Positions 14,088 through 17,802 of a DNA stretch of 17,802 nucleotides are shown in pieces. Source of the stretch: Candidatus Pacearchaeota archaeon (GTDB lineage: Archaea > Nanobdellota > Nanobdellia > Pacearchaeales > GW2011-AR1); NCBI GenBank assembly GCA_016784085.1, contig JADHVH010000011.1, positions 1-17,802 on the forward strand, written 5' to 3'. A program made the position numbers and the translations under genes. The notes under the pieces are model-generated. The model had not been told where the DNA came from, searched no databases, and saw nothing but the letters and a program-made list of their open reading frames with translations. How positions within the stretch are numbered: the stretch's first letter is position 1; each line of letters starts with the position of its first letter.

Positions 14088-14735
14088 TTATTCTAATATT
14101 ATCATTTGTTTAATTAAGATATTAAGTGTTTTATCTTTTGTTTTTAATTCAATCATTTTTCTTTCCAAATCTATTTTATTTATATTTCCCATTGAACCAG
14201 AATGATTTCCTGCAAAAACAAATGCATTACTTTTTTCTTTTAAAGGAAGGCATTTTGTAATATTTCCTTTTTTAAAATCAAAAATAACAGAATCATTTAC
14301 TGCACATTTAATATCTGAAATAAAGTTTTTACCATCTTTTAGATTTAACTGAGTTTTCTTTCCTTTAAGGGTTTTTTTATTAATAATTTTAAATATTTTT
14401 GAATGTGCTTCTGCTTCTTTTACTTCTTCTGCCTGGAATTTTCCATGTTCATTAAAAATTAATCTATAACTTTTTTTAGAAGGTACTAGAGTAATAATAT
14501 CAAATAGGAATGCACTATTTTTTTCACTTTTTATTGGAACATCGTTTAATAAAACATTTTTAGCATAAAGAGCTTTTTTTACTTCTTTTCTATTTTGAGC
14601 AATTTTTAATAAATCTCTTAATACTACTAGAATAGGAATTCCATTTTTTAGTCCAAAGTTTGGTTTTACTACATAGGCTGTCCCTTTTCTAGGTATAGGC
14701 CATCTTTTTGGTACTTTTTGTCTTTTAAGGTGCAT
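14088..14735 (-). CDS. rps4e: Small-subunit ribosomal protein eS4
   Basis: A 215-residue S4e, exclusive to archaea and eukaryotes. It begins MHLKRQKVPKRWPIPRKGT (1-19), the near-invariant family start. An S4-like RNA-binding region (about 38-80, with LRDLLKIAQNRKEVKKAL) and a C-terminal KOW-like beta region (about 150-200, with FAGNHSGSMGNINKI) follow. It is about 20-25 residues shorter than many archaeal homologues. Its ATG overlaps the L24 stop by one base and it has a strong Shine-Dalgarno sequence. Confidence 0.95.
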   Translation of the reverse strand: MHLKRQKVPKRWPIPRKGTAYVVKPNFGLKNGIPILVVLRDLLKIAQNRKEVKKALYAKNVLLNDVPIKSEKNSAFLFDIITLVPSKKSYRLIFNEHGKFQAEEVKEAEAHSKIFKIINKKTLKGKKTQLNLKDGKNFISDIKCAVNDSVIFDFKKGNITKCLPLKEKSNAFVFAGNHSGSMGNINKIDLERKMIELKTKDKTLNILIKQMIILE

Positions 14736-15148
14736 TATTTTTTCTCCTTGTTTGTTTTATCTTCTTTTTTAGTTTCTTTTTTCTTTAATTTTCTTTTTCT
14801 ATCTTCTGAATGTAATTCAACTATTTGTAAATTAGAAGGTTGCATTTTAACATTTACTTCTGAGCCATCTAATTTCTTAACTTTAATTCCATCAATAATC
14901 ACTTTTGAAATTTTTAAATAAACTTTCATTATTTTTCCTTTCTTTCCCTTATATTTTCCTCTCAGAATTTTAACAACATCTCCTGTTCTAACTCCAATTG
15001 TTCTTTTTTCATGTTTTGTTCTCAATTCTTTTGAAAGATTCACATTTACAAGTTTCTTTTTAATATTTAGTGGAGCTTTTGCTACATATTTTCTTTGTTT
15101 TCTTGGTTGCTTACTTTCTTTCCAGTGTTTACTAAATTCTTTTTTCAT
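14735..15148 (-). CDS. rpl24: Large-subunit ribosomal protein uL24
   Basis: A 137-residue archaeal/eukaryotic-type L24 near the tunnel exit. The KOW motif is at about 52-78 (VRTGDVVKILRGKYKGKKGK) and the N-terminal KAPLNIKKKLVNVNLSKELR (24-43) is the archaeal addition. The last ~25 residues are a highly charged, probably disordered Lys/Glu tail (from EDRKRKLKKK onward). The ATG lies one base after the L14 stop. Confidence 0.95.
   Translation of the reverse strand: MKKEFSKHWKESKQPRKQRKYVAKAPLNIKKKLVNVNLSKELRTKHEKRTIGVRTGDVVKILRGKYKGKKGKIMKVYLKISKVIIDGIKVKKLDGSEVNVKMQPSNLQIVELHSEDRKRKLKKKETKKEDKTNKEKK
14743..14749 (-). promoter_or_regulatory. Shine-Dalgarno site for S4e (AAGGAGA)
   Basis: AAGGAGA on the minus strand lies 7 nt before the S4e ATG at 14735, inside the end of L24. 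It fixes the S4e start. Confidence 0.65.
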
Positions 15149-15149
15149 T

Positions 15150-15551
15150 TTAATATACTATTGAGGCTATTTTTGCAACAGATGGCCATCTCTCTAGAAT
15201 CTCTCTTGCAACAGGCCCTTTTATTTGTGTTCCTTTTGGATTACCTTTTTCATCTTTTAATATTGCCACTGCATTATCTTCAAAAGAAATTCTTTCTCCA
15301 TCTAGTCTTCTAAATGGTTTCTTTTGTCTTATTAATACAGCATCAAATACCTTTCCCTTCATATCTGGTATTCCTTTCCTAATACTTACCTTTACCCAGT
15401 CTCCTATTTTAGCTCTAACTTGTTTCCCCTTTCTTCCTTTAGATCTTTTAACAGAGACTAATTTGACTATTTTTGCTCCACTATTATCTGAAGCAATTAA
15501 TTTAGCTCCAACGTTTAATGAGGCAGTTGTTCTTGCACTTACTGCTTTCAT
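15150..15551 (-). CDS. rpl14: Large-subunit ribosomal protein uL14
   Basis: A 133-residue archaeal L14, which contacts 16S rRNA in a subunit bridge and is the binding site of aIF6. Conserved features are GAKLIASDNSGAKIVKLVSV (16-35), then the basic ARKG/RKGK stretch, VKVSIRKGIPDMKGKVFDAVLIRQKKPFRR, and the C-terminal FEDNAVAILKDEKGNPKGTQIKGPVARE. Length is normal. It overlaps the S17 end by 4 bp and has the strongest Shine-Dalgarno sequence in the window. Confidence 0.97.
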   Translation of the reverse strand: MKAVSARTTASLNVGAKLIASDNSGAKIVKLVSVKRSKGRKGKQVRAKIGDWVKVSIRKGIPDMKGKVFDAVLIRQKKPFRRLDGERISFEDNAVAILKDEKGNPKGTQIKGPVAREILERWPSVAKIASIVY

Positions 15552-15907
15552 TTGTTATCCTCCTTACTCTTTATCTTTTTAATATATACAAAGTGAATTA
15601 TTTTACTTAGAGGCCTACATTCCCTAATTTGAATTAAATCTCCAATTTGAACTTCTTTTTCCTTACAAAGAGGTAGTCTTGCATGAACTTTTATTTTTGA
15701 TTTAAAATATCTTTCATATTTTCTAACATAAGTCATTTTTTCAAATTCAATAGTAAGTCTTTTAGGATGTTTCTTAATAATTGTTCCTTCAAAAGTTCTC
15801 CCTCTAATTTTAAGATTTCCATGATGAGGGCAATCTTTATCATTACAAATAGTTTCAACTATCTTTGGTTTTTTCTCTATCTTTTTTTGTGCTTTTTTCT
15901 TTTCCAT
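15548..15907 (-). CDS. rps17: Small-subunit ribosomal protein uS17
   Basis: A 119-residue archaeal S17, a primary 16S rRNA-binding OB-fold protein. The archaeal N-terminal CNDKDCPHHG (21-30) with two cysteines, then LKIRGRTFEGTI, VRKYERYFK and GDLIQIRECRPLSKIIHFV, are diagnostic. Length is normal for archaea. Only 16 bp separate it from aIF1, where many archaea carry the RNase P Rpp29 gene. Isoleucine codons here are ATT and ATA with no ATC, in contrast to aIF1. Confidence 0.96.
   Translation of the reverse strand: MEKKKAQKKIEKKPKIVETICNDKDCPHHGNLKIRGRTFEGTIIKKHPKRLTIEFEKMTYVRKYERYFKSKIKVHARLPLCKEKEVQIGDLIQIRECRPLSKIIHFVYIKKIKSKEDNK
15559..15565 (-). promoter_or_regulatory. Shine-Dalgarno site for L14 (AAGGAGG)
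   Basis: AAGGAGG on the minus strand lies 7 nt before the L14 ATG at 15551, within the last codons of S17. It is a full match to the anti-Shine-Dalgarno core and decides the L14 start. Confidence 0.75.
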
Positions 15908-15923
15908 TTTTGTTTTTGTGTGT

Positions 15924-16220
15924 TTAGGCTATGGATTCTTCTTCAAATCCAAGTTTGACCAAGATATCTTTTATTTTCTTGGTATGGTTTCCTTGCAGTT
16001 CGATTGTTTGATCTTTGTAAGTTCCTCCGCAAGCAAGCTGATTTTTCATAGCTTTTGCGATTTTTTTTACATTGATTTCTTTATCAAATCCGCTCACTAT
16101 GGTAACTATTTTACCATAACGTTTTTTGTCTGTGGATACTTGGATTCTTTGTGAACTCTTTACAATCTGTTCACACACGCAGGCTGGTTGTGGCAAGCCA
16201 CATTTTGGACATATTTCCAT
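15924..16220 (-). CDS. sui1: Translation initiation factor aIF1 (SUI1 family)
   Basis: A 98-residue SUI1-fold factor that binds the 30S P-site region and enforces start-codon selection. The N-terminal zinc-ribbon-like CPKCGLPQPACVC (4-16) and the SUI1 core, with RYGKIVTIVSGFD, LACGGTYKDQTIELQGNH and the final IKDILVKLGF, are typical. I start it at ATG 16220-16218, one base after the L29 stop. A longer frame from 16250 would add MLDYSHSKNN, overlap L29 and have no family support. Codon use is unusual: five ATC, five ATA and one ATT for Ile, with CAG, CTG, GTG, CGT and ACC present. GC is about 36% against about 27% in S17 (my hand count). Confidence 0.95.
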   Translation of the reverse strand: MEICPKCGLPQPACVCEQIVKSSQRIQVSTDKKRYGKIVTIVSGFDKEINVKKIAKAMKNQLACGGTYKDQTIELQGNHTKKIKDILVKLGFEEESIA

Positions 16221-16221
16221 A

Positions 16222-16389
16222 TTATTTTTTGAATGTGAGTAGTCTAGCAATTATTTTTTTAATTTCTTTGGTCTTCATACTTCCACCTTTGGATGTATTT
16301 GCAGTTGATTTAATTAATTCTAGTTTTAGTTCTTTTAATTTTTTTTCAAGATCTGCATTACTTAATTTTTGTATTTCTTTATACTTCAT
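16222..16389 (-). CDS. rpl29: Large-subunit ribosomal protein uL29
   Basis: A short 55-residue L29, a two-helix protein at the polypeptide exit that helps dock SRP and the translocon. The sequence starts MKYKEIQKLSNADLEKKLKE and continues LKLELIK, with the second helix from MKTKEIKKIIARLLTF. The small gap TANTSKGGS between the helices is typical of archaeal L29, where N-P/K-x-R-x-I-R-R normally follows. The ATG overlaps the S3 TGA by 4 bp (ATGA) and the TAA at 16224-16222 is one base before aIF1. Position between S3 and aIF1 supports the identification. Confidence 0.92.
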   Translation of the reverse strand: MKYKEIQKLSNADLEKKLKELKLELIKSTANTSKGGSMKTKEIKKIIARLLTFKK

Positions 16390-17072
16390 TTTTTCTTAGG
16401 GAGAGTTTTTATTTTTTTAATTTCTTTTTTTGGAGTTTTATCTAAAAGTTCAACATTATTTTTTAATTCTAAAATAAGGTCTTCGGTAACTTCAATTCTA
16501 TCTGTTAATTTTTTATCAGGAGATAAAATACTTACTTTTATTCCTACTACTCCTGGTTTTGTTTGTGCTCTTGCTTGAGCTCTATCAACTATCTTAGCAC
16601 TATCTCCTGTTTTCTTTAAATATCCTTGTGCAAATCTCCATGATTTTGCTCTAGATCCAGGAAGTTTTCCACTTAATCTTATTTCAACTCCCAATGCTCC
16701 TGCTTCAAGTATTCTCTGCAACATCCTATATGCTACTACTTTGAATTTTAAAGGGCCAAATCTTTCTAATGAAAGTGCAATATTATCTGCAACTATTTGA
16801 GCATCAAATTCTTGTTGAAGAATTTCATCAATTTCAATATGAGGGTTTTCTAATTTAAACTTAGTTTTTAACATGGTTGTTAATTCATTTATTTTTTCTC
16901 CTTTTCTTCCAATAACTAAACCGGGCTTATGTGTTGAAACAATTATTTTTTCTCCCACTGGAGTATATTCTATTTTAACTTTGCTTACTTTTCCTTTTCC
17001 AATTGATTTTTTGATATTTTCTCTTATAGAGAATTCTTCTTTCTTAAATTTGACAACGTTTTTTTCTTCCAT
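16386..17072 (-). CDS. rps3: Small-subunit ribosomal protein uS3
   Basis: A 228-residue archaeal S3 at the mRNA entry channel. The KH type-2 domain carries the GxxG loop in GLVIGRKGEKI (51-61). The C-terminal domain has LQRILEAGALGVEIRLSGKLPGSRAKSWRF (about 118-147) and KPGVVGIKVSILSPD. Length is normal. The last 20 residues are a Lys-rich tail. It starts 2 bp after the L22 stop and overlaps L29 by 4 bp. Confidence 0.96.
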   Translation of the reverse strand: MEEKNVVKFKKEEFSIRENIKKSIGKGKVSKVKIEYTPVGEKIIVSTHKPGLVIGRKGEKINELTTMLKTKFKLENPHIEIDEILQQEFDAQIVADNIALSLERFGPLKFKVVAYRMLQRILEAGALGVEIRLSGKLPGSRAKSWRFAQGYLKKTGDSAKIVDRAQARAQTKPGVVGIKVSILSPDKKLTDRIEVTEDLILELKNNVELLDKTPKKEIKKIKTLPKKK

Positions 17073-17074
17073 TT

Positions 17075-17692
17075 TTATTTTTTGATTGATTTTTTAGCTT
17101 TTATTATTACATGAGTTCTTTTTCTTTTAACTCTTCCAAATTTCCCTCTAGGTCTATTTCCAATATTTGCAAATGCTTCTGTGATCACAGGATTTTCAAT
17201 TTCATTTGCAAGAGCATTTGATTTTAAACTTTTTAATAACATAATGAAGTTTTCTGAAGCTTTTTTTGGAAATCTTCCTGACATCATTCTTTTTCCTTTT
17301 CTATGGGGAATTTCTCCACGCATAGGAATTGCTTTTTTCTTTAGTAAAACATCTTCAAGATATTTAATAACTGAATCTATTTGTTTTTTCTTAATAAATC
17401 TACAAATGTCTTTGGAGTATTTTGTTGAAATATGGAGGTTAGTTCCTTTAACACTTACTTCTGTTTTGTTGATTTTTGGTTTTTCCGGTTTCTTTTCTTT
17501 TTTAGATTTACCTTCTTTAGAAGTTTCTTCTTGAGGTTTTTTTTCTTTTGAATCTATTTTAGAAGTTTTTTCTTCAAGTTCTTTTTTAGTATTTTTTTGA
17601 ACAATTGGTTTTTGAGTTGTTTTCTTTGGTTTTACAACTGCGGCTTGTTTTTTTTGTTCTTGTTTTGTAGTTGGTTTTTCAGTGTTTACCAT
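17075..17692 (-). CDS. rpl22: Large-subunit ribosomal protein uL22 with long charged N-terminal extension
   Basis: A 205-residue L22; archaeal homologues are usually about 150. The core runs from about residue 82: LHISTKYSKDICRFIKKKQI (86-105), AIPMRGEIPHRKGK (121-134), then SGRFPKKASENFIMLLKSLKSNA, and the C-terminal NRPRGKFGRVKRKRTHVIIKAKK. L22 lines the nascent-peptide tunnel. Residues 1 to about 78 are low-complexity, rich in Lys, Glu, Thr, Pro and Gln and without hydrophobic runs, so probably disordered. No other in-frame ATG occurs before the core, and this ATG lies 2 bp after the S19 stop, so the extension is probably translated. Confidence 0.95.
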   Translation of the reverse strand: MVNTEKPTTKQEQKKQAAVVKPKKTTQKPIVQKNTKKELEEKTSKIDSKEKKPQEETSKEGKSKKEKKPEKPKINKTEVSVKGTNLHISTKYSKDICRFIKKKQIDSVIKYLEDVLLKKKAIPMRGEIPHRKGKRMMSGRFPKKASENFIMLLKSLKSNALANEIENPVITEAFANIGNRPRGKFGRVKRKRTHVIIKAKKSIKK

Positions 17693-17694
17693 TT

Positions 17695-17802
17695 TTATTT
17701 CTTAGATTTATGCATGCTTCCTTTTGTAGCTCCAACTCCTGCACTTCCATGATTTACTTTATTTCTTGTAGGTGAAAATTCTCCAAATTTATGTCCAAGC
17801 AT
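17695..17802 (-). CDS. rps19: Small-subunit ribosomal protein uS19 (partial, C-terminal 35 residues)
   Basis: The frame entering from the right edge gives the archaeal S19 C-terminus: [20 protein letters not shown], then [14 protein letters not shown] and TAA. The LGxxxGEFxxTR and KHGxxGVGAT signatures are diagnostic of the archaeal/eukaryotic protein. S19 sits in the 30S head near the A-site finger. The 5' part lies beyond the window, so the ATG at the very edge (17802) is an internal Met. The stop is 2 bp before the L22 start. Confidence 0.95.
   Translation of the reverse strand: MLGHKFGEFSPTRNKVNHGSAGVGATKGSMHKSKK

Noticed and set aside
16221..16250. Longer aIF1 frame starting at 16250
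   Set aside because: It adds ten residues unlike any SUI1 protein and overlaps L29; the ATG at 16220 gives the standard MxICPKCG start directly after the L29 stop.
17181..17534. 117-residue plus-strand open frame opposite L22
   Set aside because: Antisense shadow of the conserved L22 core; its hydrophobic runs come from reading Lys/Glu codons backwards.
1..17802. CRISPR arrays, insertion sequences, tRNA/rRNA genes, toxin-antitoxin or defence modules
   Set aside because: No spaced direct repeats, terminal inverted repeats, transposase motifs or tRNA-like GC-rich segments were seen; nearly all sequence is explained by recognised genes.

Overview
This AT-rich window (roughly 27-30% GC) comes from an archaeal chromosome. 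The evidence is the archaeal gene order of the S10/spc ribosomal-protein cluster, with archaea/eukaryote-only proteins (S4e, L19e, L32e) and aIF1 interleaved. There is also an EMC3/DUF106 membrane insertase, prefoldin alpha, an AglB/STT3 oligosaccharyltransferase and a III-type ribose-1,5-bisphosphate isomerase-like protein. Small ribosomal proteins, very tight packing and low GC suggest a reduced DPANN lineage (Pacearchaeota/Woesearchaeota-like). That placement is an inference, not a proven assignment.

Region 1 (1-5412, minus strand) is a surface-glycan/N-glycosylation block. In transcription order it holds a GPT-type GlcNAc-1-phosphate transferase (AglH-like, 4405-5412), the oligosaccharyltransferase AglB/STT3 (1636-4365), a GT4 glycosyltransferase (428-1570) and a SAM methyltransferase that runs off the left edge. 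The first enzyme would start the lipid-linked glycan, the glycosyltransferase and perhaps the methyltransferase would extend or decorate it, and AglB would transfer it to Asn on exported proteins.

Region 2 (5459-7181) holds a SpoIIM/DUF95-type membrane protein (minus) and a divergently transcribed eIF2B-alpha/R15P isomerase-family enzyme (plus). They share a 55-bp intergenic region with one central palindromic TTTAAA box.

Region 3 (7184-17802, minus strand) is the long ribosomal cluster. It enters from the right edge as S19-L22-S3-L29-aIF1-S17-L14-L24-S4e-L5-S14-S8-L6-L32e-L19e-L18-S5-L30-L15-SecY, followed by an EMC3-like insertase and prefoldin alpha. From S19 to SecY no gap exceeds 16 bp. 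Together the genes make ribosomes and the machinery that receives the nascent chain: SecY channel, Oxa1-superfamily insertase and cytosolic chaperone.

The most notable observations are as follows. A TATA-like TTTAAA box sits 21-26 nt before seven start codons, suggesting leaderless transcripts, while several internal operon genes have Shine-Dalgarno sequences instead. The aIF1 gene has codon use and GC unlike its neighbours. The RNase P Rpp29 gene is missing from its usual place between aIF1 and S17. L30 appears to lack an internal segment, and L22 and S14 carry N-terminal extensions. Paired cysteines occur in predicted outside loops of SecY and the SpoIIM-like protein. I found no CRISPR, mobile element, tRNA/rRNA gene or clear undescribed multi-gene system.
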